Of a stretch of DNA of 15,436 nucleotides, positions 7,720-15,402 are shown one piece after another. Each line of letters starts with the position of its first letter. Position 1 is the first letter of the stretch. The notes under the pieces are model-generated. The model did not search any database. It saw only the letters and a list, made by a program, of their open reading frames with translations, and was not told the DNA's origin. This DNA comes from JBPRGG01 sp051418075 (GTDB lineage: Bacteria > Bacteroidota > Bacteroidia > Cytophagales > Cyclobacteriaceae). The translations under genes and the position numbers were made by a program. Location: contig JBPRGG010000015.1 of the NCBI GenBank assembly GCA_051418075.1, forward strand, positions 1 through 15,436. The letters run 5' to 3'.

Positions 7720-8322
7720 TTAAAATTTTCCAAAGCGCAGTGCCAAACCAATATTATGTCCATCAAAAGCATCGTCAGGAGAGGAAGGCAGGGAAATTGT
7801 TCTGGCCCAACGGTAGCTATAAGTCAGTGCCAGGGCTAAATTATCCTTCAAATGATAGTTGAAGGAGATCCCGGGTGTTACGGCCCAATGAAAATCTGTA
7901 TCAGAATCATTGTCAGTATTGGCCCCTGTTGAATTTTCCCAGAAGTAGCCGATCAAACCTCCTCCTAATACTACAGGAAAAGAAACATGAAAAGTCTTTG
8001 CTGGATTAATCATGGGCTCGATAAGGATCCCGCCATATGCAGCTACTACATCTGCTTCATTATTATCTATCGCATCTGTTATGGTTATAAAAGGCAGCAT
8101 TAGATTGCCATCTAATCCAATCAATAGATTTTTACTTTTCATAAACCCAATTTGCCCTCCTAAGGATAAAGTAGTTTGATTATCATATTCGGTTGCCATA
8201 ATTTTTCCGGTGAAATTAAGGGGAAAAGCTGTGGAATCCTGGGCTAAGGCGGATATTTGTATAATGATGCTGAAAAGAATTATCAGGATTAAGCTCAGAA
8301 GTTGACAGAGATATTTGTTCAT
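7720..8322 (-). CDS. Outer-membrane beta-barrel protein (small porin-like)
   Basis: The protein has 200 residues. The signal peptide covers about 1-27, with a long hydrophobic core and Ala-Leu-Ala before Gln28. The mature chain alternates hydrophobic and polar residues in about eight strand-like segments, with an Asp/Asn-rich loop near 130-145 (Gly-Ala-Asn-Thr-Asp-Asn-Asp-Ser-Asp). It ends in Gly-Leu-Ala-Leu-Arg-Phe-Gly-Lys-Phe, a terminal-Phe barrel signal. The size and layout match eight-stranded OmpA/OmpW-like barrels (general outer-membrane beta-barrel domain), but no specific function can be assigned. It is transcribed divergently from the sulfatase, with 246 bp between the starts, and convergently with the DUF3078 gene across a 277-bp gap that has no convincing gene. 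Confidence 0.88.
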   Translation of the reverse strand: MNKYLCQLLSLILIILFSIIIQISALAQDSTAFPLNFTGKIMATEYDNQTTLSLGGQIGFMKSKNLLIGLDGNLMLPFITITDAIDNNEADVVAAYGGILIEPMINPAKTFHVSFPVVLGGGLIGYFWENSTGANTDNDSDTDFHWAVTPGISFNYHLKDNLALALTYSYRWARTISLPSSPDDAFDGHNIGLALRFGKF

Positions 8323-8496
8323 GATATGGTATTATGGGTATAATTTTTTTGAATATTTCAATAAACGGTTTGTTAATAAATTTGTTTTGAAAATTCAAGT
8401 AATTCAAATATGCTGAAGCAATTCGGTCTCTCTGGGCCATTACCTGAAAGTATATCAGCATCTCCTGCTCCTAATTTTTAGAATTATAGTTAAAAA

Positions 8497-8528
8497 TTGT
8501 CTGTTAATATTGATAATCCATATATTTA
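8497..8528 (+). promoter_or_regulatory. Candidate Bacteroidota-type promoter for the sulfatase
   Basis: TTG at 8497-8499 and TATATTTA at 8521-8528 are separated by 21 bp. They match the Bacteroidota -33 TTG and -7 TAnnTTTG pattern except for the last base of the -7 box. The -7 box is 40 bp upstream of the sulfatase ATG. This is a pattern match only, in AT-rich sequence where chance matches are common. Confidence 0.3.
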
Positions 8529-8568
8529 AAGTCATACAAAATTCCGGATAAATAAAAAAATTATAAGG

Positions 8569-10062
8569 ATGAACAGCAAATTTCTGATCTTGTTGATAGT
8601 TTTCTGTTTAATATGTTTGAACCCCACCTTAATACTGGGGCAAAAGCCTAATATTTTACTCATCATCTCAGATGATCTGAATACCCGGATCGGTCCTTAT
8701 ATGGATATTGACCAGCATACGCCAAACCTTGACCGACTGGCTTCCCAGGGGGTAAAATTTTCACGGGCTTATTGTCAATATCCCATCTGCGGCCCTTCCC
8801 GGGCTTCTTTAATGAGTGGGTTATATCCCCAAACCAATGGAGTCCTGAGAAATAATGATCAACCAGGCAGTTACAAAACCGAAACACCTGCCCTGGCTGA
8901 TCATCCCTCCATGGCAGGCTTTTTTCGGGAAAATGGCTATTATTCGGCCAGGGTATCAAAAATTTACCACATGGGGGTGCCAGGAGGAATTGAACAGGGT
9001 GCTTCCGGCGGTGATGATCCCACCTCCTGGGATTATGCCTATAATGTATTGGGGCCGGAAACCCAAAGCCCGGGAGACCTGGAATTGCTTTCACCCAAAA
9101 ACCTGCACTATGGCTCTAATTTTGCCCAAATGATCCTGCCTGATCAATTTGCATCCAGCCAAACTGATTACCTGGCCACCAGCCAGGCCATTGCATTGCT
9201 GGAAAGCCGGATGGGTTCTATAGCACCGGGCGCTACCAATAAGCAAAAAATTAAACCCGATGCTCCATTTTTCCTGGCGGTAGGTCTGGTACGACCTCAT
9301 GTACCACTGATTGCTCCGGCCAGTTGTTTTGAGCCTTATCCTGAGCAAGAAGTTTCCCTTCCATCCGGCAAAGTTTCAGAAAATGTGCCGGAACAAGCTT
9401 TGAGAAGACAAAATGAGCGGATCTGGGGCATGAATGAACAGCAGAAAAAGCAAACCATCAGCGCTTATATGGCTAGTGTCAGGTTTATGGATCAACAGGT
9501 AGGCCGATTGATGGATGCCCTGGACCGGCTTGATGCCAGGAGGAATACCATTGTGATTTTTGTATCGGATCATGGTTATAACCTGGGAGAGCATAATTGC
9601 TGGTCCAAGATCAGTTTATGGGAAGGAAGTTTAAGGGTTCCCCTGATCATTTCAGCTCCGGGCTTTGAAGCCTCCAGGGGTAAAACTTCTCATTCCGTGG
9701 TGGAGTTGATCGATTTGTATCCTACCTTGATTGAGTTGGCCGGGTATGATCAACAAATTCCTGAGATATTGCAAGGGGAAAGCTTGGTGCCTTTAATAGA
9801 GGATACAGAACTGATCAAAAAGAATGCCACAGCCTATTCAGTCTCTTATGGAGGAAAAGACGGGGCAATTATTAATTCAGCCTGGAAGTATACCTGCTGG
9901 GGAGAAGGGGTGGGAGCCCAAAATGAAGAGTTGTATCATCTTTTGAAAGATCCGGAAGAATATCAAAACCTGGTAGATGACCCGTCTTATCGGGAGGTTT
10001 TGGAGGAAATGCGGAAAAACTATGATAGTAACAGGCAAACAGCCATCAATGGGTTACATTAG
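8569..10062 (+). CDS. Secreted Cys-type sulfatase, iduronate-2-sulfatase-like
   Basis: The protein has 497 residues. The signal peptide covers about 1-24. The catalytic motif Cys-Gly-Pro-Ser-Arg starts at Cys74, which must be converted to formylglycine. Metal ligands are Asp35-Asp36 (Ser-Asp-Asp) and Asp334-His335 (Val-Ser-Asp-His-Gly). Lys131 and His134 (Ser-Lys-Ile-Tyr-His), His244 (Arg-Pro-His-Val-Pro) and Lys347 match other active-site positions of family S1 sulfatases. The His-Thr-Pro-Asn-Leu-Asp-Arg-Leu-Ala motif is also typical. The overall pattern resembles the iduronate-2-sulfatase-like branch (S1_7); the true substrate is not predictable from sequence alone but is likely a sulfated polysaccharide or glycan. 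No sorting domain is seen at the C-terminus, so it is probably periplasmic. No maturase (anSME) or formylglycine-generating enzyme is nearby. The ATG is preceded by a weak AAGG. Confidence 0.94.
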   Translation: MNSKFLILLIVFCLICLNPTLILGQKPNILLIISDDLNTRIGPYMDIDQHTPNLDRLASQGVKFSRAYCQYPICGPSRASLMSGLYPQTNGVLRNNDQPGSYKTETPALADHPSMAGFFRENGYYSARVSKIYHMGVPGGIEQGASGGDDPTSWDYAYNVLGPETQSPGDLELLSPKNLHYGSNFAQMILPDQFASSQTDYLATSQAIALLESRMGSIAPGATNKQKIKPDAPFFLAVGLVRPHVPLIAPASCFEPYPEQEVSLPSGKVSENVPEQALRRQNERIWGMNEQQKKQTISAYMASVRFMDQQVGRLMDALDRLDARRNTIVIFVSDHGYNLGEHNCWSKISLWEGSLRVPLIISAPGFEASRGKTSHSVVELIDLYPTLIELAGYDQQIPEILQGESLVPLIEDTELIKKNATAYSVSYGGKDGAIINSAWKYTCWGEGVGAQNEELYHLLKDPEEYQNLVDDPSYREVLEEMRKNYDSNRQTAINGLH

Positions 10063-10250
10063 TCTGCATTGGTTGATTAAAAGATGTTGTTTATTGTTGT
10101 TCCCATTGATCCCAGCTGATTGTACTTGAGGGAAAAAGGAACCACTTTCAATGCAAGTTTATGTATTTTAGGAGGAAGTGAAGCAGGGTTTACAGATCCT
10201 GGAGGGCCCGGAAAACTGGCTGGAACTGGTACAATCGAGTAGTATAAGTA

Positions 10251-10286
10251 AAAAGGCAACCCTGCTATAAATCAGAGTTGCCTTTT
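10251..10286. terminator. Bidirectional intrinsic terminator between sulfatase and protease
   Basis: A perfect 10-bp stem (AAAAGGCAAC at 10251-10260 with GTTGCCTTTT at 10277-10286) encloses a loop that can add a CTG/CAG inner stem. The ends supply T-rich tails on both strands. It lies 8 bp beyond the stop of the minus-strand protease, which it probably serves first, and about 190 bp beyond the convergent sulfatase. Confidence 0.82.
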
Positions 10287-10294
10287 CCTTGAAA

Positions 10295-11731
10295 TTAATA
10301 AGTTTTCACCAATTTAAATACCTTATTGGGTTCATCATTGAACCTGAGTTGTAAATAGTAGAGGCCTGGTTTCAATTGATCATCAAGGTTAAAGTTCAAC
10401 TGTTGATTTTGCCTGGTATAGCTAAAATCGAACAGGCGACCTGCTCCGTCAATTATTTGTAATTCTTTTAGATTATTGATTTTACCCTGGTCTATTTGCA
10501 GGGAAAAAGTTTGTTTAAAAGGATTGGGATAGATCTTTGTGGTGAGGGTATTATCCAGAAGCGGATCATCATTCAAGGCAATTCTGGCAGAAGAGCCTGG
10601 GACTTTATTGTTGACCTTGCCATTCCAGCCGATATCATCAAAAATGCCATTTACAATTTCTCCGGGTTGATCATAGGCCACCCCGGGGATAAGAAACGGG
10701 ACCATCAATCCTTCAGGACCACCAGCATAAGTGAGAAAGTCAACATGAGAATAACTGGAACCAGGCAGCCAGGTATTGGTTAAACCAGGAATTTCATTTC
10801 CCCCTAAATCCAAAACTGTAAAGATCTTTGCGCCTTTTCCTTTGGTTGCCCGAACCGTGTTAGGCCCCCTGAATATAAGGGGATCATCCAGTAATACATC
10901 TCCTAATTCTTTGGAGAAATTGGGAAACTTATTTTCTTTGACCAGTTGCTTGCCCGGTTTGTCGTGGGCCAGCCGGTCATAAATGCTGGGGATGGTAATT
11001 GATGGTACACCAAACCCCCAGGAACCAATACCATTATCATCTACGGTCATGGAACCGAAAAAGCCCAAGCCATGGCAAAGTTCGTGTAAAACTACTGTTT
11101 TAAAATCATATTCAAAGTTCTCGGGCTCGCTATTAAGGTCAAAATGCCAGTTATCAAATTCCGTATTGAAATTGGCTATGATATCAAAATCTCCTGGAGA
11201 TAAATCTTCTCCAGCCAATTTATCGGCCAGGGCATTGCCATACCAGGTATCTTTTTCCATTCCTTGAAAGTTGGCAAAAATACTGGGAGAAAAGGCTGAT
11301 CCCAGAACTGATTCTCCCAAAGGAGATAAAATGGCTAAAACAAATATGGTTTGATCCGAATCTACTTGTCCTGCCCAGATATCTGCTGCTGCCTGAAAAG
11401 CCTGAATGGCTGCTTGTACTTTATCAGGACTAAAAGTAGGATCTAAGTTAAATGGGATAACCTGAATATCCGCTCCTTTGGTACCTTTCCTGCCATTTCC
11501 CTGGCTTTTAGGCTGAATTGCAAATTGCTTGATCAATTGTTCCGCTTTATTATGATATTCATTTGAAACATGATCAGCCCCGTGTATAGTACATTTTACC
11601 CGATCTCCCTCTAAAACCAGTTGGCTTACCGGACCTTGTATTACAACCTGATCCTGAGCCCAGGATGGTTTCCATAGAAAGAAAAATGTTCCAAGTAAAA
11701 TGAAGGCTTTAATTGTAAATGTGTTTTTCAT
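10295..11731 (-). CDS. Type IX-secreted zinc metalloprotease (HExxH)
   Basis: The protein has 478 residues. The signal peptide covers 1-25 (Ser-Trp-Ala before Gln26). The zinc motif His216-Glu217-Leu-Cys-His220 is followed by Gly-Leu-Gly-Phe, but the metzincin third histidine expected after the glycine is absent (a glycine is found). A later Ser-Ser-Tyr-Ser-His329-Val-Asp, then Gly-Leu-Met-Val-Pro and Asp-Asp-Ile-Gly-Trp (365-369), matches a layout I associate with Bacteroidota and other bacterial secreted proteases, where the distal His may be the third ligand. Residues 400-478 form a type A sorting domain: Tyr-Pro-Asn-Pro-Phe, a central Ile-Ile-Asp-Gly-Ala-Gly-Arg segment, Leu-Lys-Pro-Gly-Leu-Tyr-Tyr-Leu, and terminal Lys-Leu-Val-Lys-Thr-Tyr. 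It is thus exported by T9SS to the surface or medium. It is monocistronic or co-transcribed with the small gene 130 bp upstream. Confidence 0.93.
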   Translation of the reverse strand: MKNTFTIKAFILLGTFFFLWKPSWAQDQVVIQGPVSQLVLEGDRVKCTIHGADHVSNEYHNKAEQLIKQFAIQPKSQGNGRKGTKGADIQVIPFNLDPTFSPDKVQAAIQAFQAAADIWAGQVDSDQTIFVLAILSPLGESVLGSAFSPSIFANFQGMEKDTWYGNALADKLAGEDLSPGDFDIIANFNTEFDNWHFDLNSEPENFEYDFKTVVLHELCHGLGFFGSMTVDDNGIGSWGFGVPSITIPSIYDRLAHDKPGKQLVKENKFPNFSKELGDVLLDDPLIFRGPNTVRATKGKGAKIFTVLDLGGNEIPGLTNTWLPGSSYSHVDFLTYAGGPEGLMVPFLIPGVAYDQPGEIVNGIFDDIGWNGKVNNKVPGSSARIALNDDPLLDNTLTTKIYPNPFKQTFSLQIDQGKINNLKELQIIDGAGRLFDFSYTRQNQQLNFNLDDQLKPGLYYLQLRFNDEPNKVFKLVKTY

Positions 11732-11741
11732 AGAATTTTGG

Positions 11742-11793
11742 TTTAATGGTTGTTTTATTGGACATGAAAGTATAAATTATTTTAACCATTAAA
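11742..11793. promoter_or_regulatory. 10-bp inverted repeat upstream of the protease gene
   Basis: TTTAATGGTT at 11742-11751 and AACCATTAAA at 11784-11793 are perfect inverted copies separated by 32 bp. They begin 10 bp upstream of the protease start codon on the minus strand. They could be a paired operator or a long-loop hairpin in the leader. No regulator is identified. Confidence 0.35.
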
Positions 11794-11861
11794 TTGTTTT
11801 CTTTTCCGGAAAGATATTTTATAAAAAGTTGAAAATAGAGTGGTAAACCTTGAAAACCGGG

Positions 11862-12056
11862 TTATTCTCTGTTCAGCCCTTTCATTTTGTCATAATCCAC
11901 TTCATCGGCCGTATTGGGTATTGTGAATTTATCAGGATTAGAGCTGATCCAAACACCTCCCTGGGATTCTGTATCCATACCTCTGTCATACTTATTGTAT
12001 TTTTGCCTGAAATTGGGCTTCCCTGGTTTTTTTTTAAAAAAATTAAATAGGTTCAT
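11862..12056 (-). CDS. Small basic protein of unknown function, 64 residues
   Basis: This reading frame has protein-like composition: an amphipathic start (Met-Asn-Leu-Phe-Asn-Phe-Phe) followed by Lys-Lys-Lys, a Tyr/Lys/Arg-rich middle, and a hydrophilic C-terminal half with Ser-Asn-Pro-Asp-Lys-Phe-Thr-Ile-Pro and an acidic Asp-Glu-Val-Asp-Tyr-Asp stretch. It lacks the low-complexity or Cys/Ser bias of antisense shadows, and its leader is A/T-rich with no Shine-Dalgarno sequence. It occupies an otherwise empty 540-bp spacer (11732-12271), same strand as the protease and 130 bp upstream of it. There is no signal peptide, so it is likely cytosolic or peripherally membrane-bound through its N-terminus. 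No family recognised. A plus-strand frame over the same bases looks less protein-like. Confidence 0.5.
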   Translation of the reverse strand: MNLFNFFKKKPGKPNFRQKYNKYDRGMDTESQGGVWISSNPDKFTIPNTADEVDYDKMKGLNRE

Positions 12057-12225
12057 GGTAAAAAATTAGATTTGTTGATTATCTATAATTAAAGTGTGCA
12101 GGATGATTGTTTAGGAGAGGTATAAGTTTTATTTCAAAATGAACTGCCTGGCTGGATAAATAGCTATTTGGAAGCATTGTGGGAAAACCCATGAAGACAA
12201 ATAATTAAGGTATTGATGCCAATCC

Positions 12226-12246
12226 TTAAGCAGAAAATTTTCTTAA
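12226..12246. promoter_or_regulatory. Palindrome upstream of the PepSY-type pair
   Basis: A perfect 12-bp palindrome AGAAAATTTTCT (12232-12243) overlaps an outer inverted pair TTAAG (12226-12230) and CTTAA (12242-12246). It ends 25 bp before the start of the first PepSY-type gene. The position suits a repressor operator, but AT-rich palindromes arise easily by chance, and it does not match a Fur box I would recognise. Confidence 0.25.
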
Positions 12247-12271
12247 ACTATTAGGATGATAGATTGAAAGC

Positions 12272-12880
12272 ATGGTAAATAAAAAGAAGCTATTAAAAAT
12301 TGTTATTCCAATACATTTGTATGCGGGATTGTTTTCTGCTGGTTTTTTAGGTATTGCAGGATTGACAGCTATAAATTTCCAACATAACTGGCTAAGTCGT
12401 GATCCTGTTGATACCCTGTTTACCACCCAGCCAGTATCTATTGATACCCGGCTTTCCCAGGCTGACCTGGCCAGGGATGTAATTGCTCAGCTTGATATTA
12501 TAGGCCATACACCCGGATGGGATTTTCGCAGAGACAGCCTGGCTCAAACTTTCAAATTTGTGGTACATCGTCCTGCCCGACGTATTAATATTACCCTCCA
12601 ATATCCTGATCAGCAAGCAGTAGTGGAGGAAATTCGGTATGGTGCCGGGGCAGTTCTGGAAGCTATGCATAAATCTACTATGATCGAACTGAAGGATCCG
12701 ACCCTGATCTTATGGGCAATATTCGCTCAGTTTTCAGCTATTTCGGCCCTGGTGGCTGTCATTTCCAGTGCGTTTTTATGGAAAATTAAAGCAGTGAAAT
12801 TCACCTGGGAATGGTATATGATTTGCGCCACAGGTAGCCTGGCTTTAATGTATATTATGTATCTATGGCTAATAGGATAA
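12272..12880 (+). CDS. PepSY-associated transmembrane protein, first of a tandem pair
   Basis: The protein has 202 residues. Its membrane segments lie near 10-34, 143-170 and 183-201. The first helix carries Ile-His15-Leu-Tyr-Ala-Gly-Leu and the second is preceded by Met-His133-Lys, the paired histidine layout of PepSY_TM proteins. A periplasmic region (about 38-130) with alternating strands lies between them. Proteins of this kind in Bacteroidota are often annotated as PepSY-associated TM helix proteins and, by relation to larger PepSY_TM iron-siderophore reductases, may take part in iron or electron transfer; that role is inference. The length is about half that of a four-helix PepSY_TM protein. 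The last 16 bases overlap the next gene, indicating translational coupling. The ATG is the first available before helix one. Confidence 0.85.
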   Translation: MVNKKKLLKIVIPIHLYAGLFSAGFLGIAGLTAINFQHNWLSRDPVDTLFTTQPVSIDTRLSQADLARDVIAQLDIIGHTPGWDFRRDSLAQTFKFVVHRPARRINITLQYPDQQAVVEEIRYGAGAVLEAMHKSTMIELKDPTLILWAIFAQFSAISALVAVISSAFLWKIKAVKFTWEWYMICATGSLALMYIMYLWLIG

Positions 12881-13461
12881 AAATCAGAAAACTCAACCGG
12901 CGTGTGCATTACCTGGCCAGTCTGCTATTGTTTATGCTTATATTTACCTATGCATTTACTGGCTTTATTATGAGCAGGTATGAATGGTTTCCGCATGGTG
13001 AGCCGGAAATTACCTTTTCCAGTCATGCTTTGCCTAATAAAGCTGACACTACTGATTTAGATCAGTTACAATCCCGCATTAAAAATGCCTATCAAATTAG
13101 GGGCAGGTTTTCCTACAATTTTAATTGGGAAAAAAAGCTGGAATTTCACTTTAACCGTCCTGGAAACAACACGCAGGTTATATTTAACCCAGGCCTGGAT
13201 AGTATACAGATCAAAAGCGAACAGCGACAAACATTTGGTGAAATTGCCACCCGAATTCATAGAATTCATGGATTTGAAGGGGGAATCCTTTATTTTATCT
13301 GGGCCGTTATGGTTGATATGAGTGGTTTAGCCAGCCTGGTTTTTGCAATTACCGGACTGGTTATTTGGTTTAGGATCAGTAAAAGATTCTGGCCTGGATG
13401 GATCATTTTATCAGCAACATTATTAATTGTGCTATATGTATTTTTCTTTTTAAGATACTGA
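12865..13461 (+). CDS. PepSY-associated transmembrane protein, second of a tandem pair
   Basis: The protein has 198 residues. Its layout mirrors the preceding gene product. Helix one, near 14-36, contains Arg-Val-His15-Tyr-Leu-Ala-Ser-Leu. A periplasmic strand-rich region (about 40-128) follows, then His132-Arg-Ile-His135-Gly just before helix two (139-168), and a final helix (177-196). The His15 and His132/135 positions match His15 and His133 of the upstream protein almost exactly, suggesting old duplication. The pair may form a heterodimer that ligates haem across the membrane, but this is inference. The start overlaps the upstream stop by 16 bp in another frame; the next in-frame ATG would fall inside the first helix, which supports this start. 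The gene ends 44 bp before the stop of the convergent GMC gene. Confidence 0.85.
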   Translation: MANRIKIRKLNRRVHYLASLLLFMLIFTYAFTGFIMSRYEWFPHGEPEITFSSHALPNKADTTDLDQLQSRIKNAYQIRGRFSYNFNWEKKLEFHFNRPGNNTQVIFNPGLDSIQIKSEQRQTFGEIATRIHRIHGFEGGILYFIWAVMVDMSGLASLVFAITGLVIWFRISKRFWPGWIILSATLLIVLYVFFFLRY

Positions 13462-13505
13462 TTGATAGCGCTTCCAGGGGTGATTTTATGAGTTTCACTG
13501 GCATA

Positions 13506-15188
13506 TCAGCCCAAATGACGGGATAATCTTAATGCTAATCCTCCCAAGGTTCTGACCGGATTGGCGGCCGAGCTAAAAGGTATGACCGACATATCACATA
13601 CATAAATATCAGGTGTGCCATTAATTTTTAAATGCTGATCTACTACGCTGTTTTCATTAAATTGGCTATCCTGGAAGTTGAGCTTATAGGGCATTCTCAG
13701 GGTTCCCACTGCATGATGTACGGTGCCAAATCCAAAATCAGTATAGTTTTGTCCATATGGATGAGCTGGTTGGGAACTTACCGGCTGACCATCCAATCTG
13801 AATTGAGTAAAGATACGCTGGGTGATCTGGTTGAGGATTGTGAAAACTTCTCCGGCATTTTTTTGCCAGCCTGCCAGGGCAGGAAAGCAGACCTGGGTAA
13901 GATGGTCAGTCCAGTTCAGGTTTTTAAATACGATCTCAGGCACATATTGGTAGGGCGGAGCTGGTTTGATCTCATTGTCATCGAACAGACAATGACCAAA
14001 ACTGAATTTGATCTCCATAATGGAATCTCCTTCCGGATATATTGACTGAGCGGGCTCTTCCCGGTCATTTTCCCGCAAATGCCAGTATTCATGATTGATG
14101 TTCATCTCCACATTAAAAGGAAATTTGATCTGGTTGTGGTGGTCTCTTTCGCCTTTGGAATAGAAAATGATCTTGGCATGGGTATTCCTGGGGATCGGTA
14201 TACCATCGATATGAGATACTGTTGTACCTACCCAATCGGTAGTAGGGTGATCAGTGAGTCCCCGGCCAATCAGATCCTGAGCCTGATGCTGTAAGGTATG
14301 GATCAGACTGGATCTTTTTAACAGTTTTGGACTTTCAATCGAACCTCCGGCCAAAACCAGTTTATGGCAGTAAAATGTGACTATATGATCGTTTAATGTA
14401 TTGCGTACTATCAGTTTATTATGCTGGTCATGGGTAAGTTGTATATCTTCTACATAGTGATTTAGCAGCAAGTACAAACCATTGCCATTGTGGTCATGTT
14501 GACCGGGTAGTCCCAACTGGTTGATCAGTAATTCTGCAGTATTAAACACACCGGTAGGTTCTGTAAAATGTTCTTCTGCCTGCTGTTCAGGTCCTTCCAG
14601 ATATGGCTGATGCAAGGCCCTGGGTGTTTCCACTATTTCAAAATCAGCAGCTAAATCAGATTGGCGGAGTTTATTGACAATAGCCTGCGCTGTTTTACCC
14701 ATTGTTACGGAAGCATTCATCTTTTTACCAGCTTCCTGCAGGTATTGACTGTCGAGGTCATGTTTTACCTGATCCGGGAAAAATTCCAGTTCCCAGGGCT
14801 GAATAGCAGGGATCAGACCTGACCAGAAGATGGATCGTCCTCCCAGATTCATTTGAGGTTGTTCGTGGATGTAGTTTTGTGAACCTCCATGCCCATGTTG
14901 ATAGAAACTGGCCACCTTATATCTTGCAGCTACAGAGGCATTGGGGAAACGACATATGTTAAATACATGGGTGGGGAAAAGGTATGATCCGGCTTCCAGG
15001 ACCAGGATCCTTTTATGCTGGCCCAGACGATCAGCTAAATCATCGGCCAGCAGACCGCCTCCCATACCGGAACCAATGATAATGAAATCGAAATCATTTC
15101 TTTGACCCTGATATTGGGGAAAGAAACGGGACTGGGTTTCAGAAAAGCTGGAGATCAAGCCGGGATAAGTGTTTTGGTTAAAACTCAT
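13506..15188 (-). CDS. GMC-family FAD-dependent oxidoreductase
   Basis: The protein has 560 residues, within the usual GMC range. The FAD-binding motif Ile-Ile-Gly39-Ser-Gly41-Met-Gly-Gly44 is followed by the acidic ribose-binding end of strand two (Leu-Glu65-Ala-Gly). Asn-Leu-Gly-Gly-Arg-Ser (114-119) fits the second FAD contact loop, and Ala-Gly-Gly-Ser-Ile-Glu-Ser-Pro-Lys-Leu-Leu (280-290) is the second GMC signature. The C-terminal part has His491-His492-Ala-Val-Gly-Thr-Leu-Arg-Met, then Pro-Asp-Ile-Tyr-Val-Cys-Asp-Met-Ser...Asn543-Pro544, supplying the catalytic His/Asn region. It is expected to oxidise an alcohol or sugar; the substrate is unknown. No signal peptide or Tat motif is present, so it is likely cytosolic. 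No cytochrome c or small gluconate-dehydrogenase-type subunit is adjacent. Confidence 0.93.
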   Translation of the reverse strand: MSFNQNTYPGLISSFSETQSRFFPQYQGQRNDFDFIIIGSGMGGGLLADDLADRLGQHKRILVLEAGSYLFPTHVFNICRFPNASVAARYKVASFYQHGHGGSQNYIHEQPQMNLGGRSIFWSGLIPAIQPWELEFFPDQVKHDLDSQYLQEAGKKMNASVTMGKTAQAIVNKLRQSDLAADFEIVETPRALHQPYLEGPEQQAEEHFTEPTGVFNTAELLINQLGLPGQHDHNGNGLYLLLNHYVEDIQLTHDQHNKLIVRNTLNDHIVTFYCHKLVLAGGSIESPKLLKRSSLIHTLQHQAQDLIGRGLTDHPTTDWVGTTVSHIDGIPIPRNTHAKIIFYSKGERDHHNQIKFPFNVEMNINHEYWHLRENDREEPAQSIYPEGDSIMEIKFSFGHCLFDDNEIKPAPPYQYVPEIVFKNLNWTDHLTQVCFPALAGWQKNAGEVFTILNQITQRIFTQFRLDGQPVSSQPAHPYGQNYTDFGFGTVHHAVGTLRMPYKLNFQDSQFNENSVVDQHLKINGTPDIYVCDMSVIPFSSAANPVRTLGGLALRLSRHLG

Positions 15189-15402
15189 GGTCGTGCAGGT
15201 TGATATTAAATTAATTATCTGATTAAAAAATCCAAATATTATTGTATTTGAAAGAATAATGTAAAAATAATCTTTTAGAGGTTTATAAAATAGGTGAGGG
15301 GATGATTTTTTAGGTTAGGTTGATAGATATGAGGATGAAATGCTGATGGCATCTTAACAGACATGCTACCTTACCCGATCTTTTGTCCTGGCCGGACGGG
15401 CG

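Noticed and set aside
8663..9094. A 143-codon minus-strand frame inside the sulfatase gene
   Set aside because: It overlaps the sulfatase catalytic region and shows no domain, signal or protein-like pattern.
10077..10259. A 60-codon minus-strand frame between sulfatase and protease
   Set aside because: It is Pro-rich without motifs and its start lies in the stem of the bidirectional terminator.
12180..12191. Small TGGG-AAAA-CCCA hairpin upstream of the PepSY-type pair
   Set aside because: A 4-bp stem is too short to carry meaning.
13474..13501. Imperfect hairpin (CCAG...TGA with TCACTGG) in the 44-bp gap between convergent PepSY-type and GMC genes
   Set aside because: The stem needs a 3-nt bulge and there is no U-run on either side, so a terminator call is not justified.
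13632..14045. A 137-codon plus-strand frame inside the GMC gene
   Set aside because: The GMC protein in the opposite strand has clear family motifs throughout this stretch; the plus frame has none.
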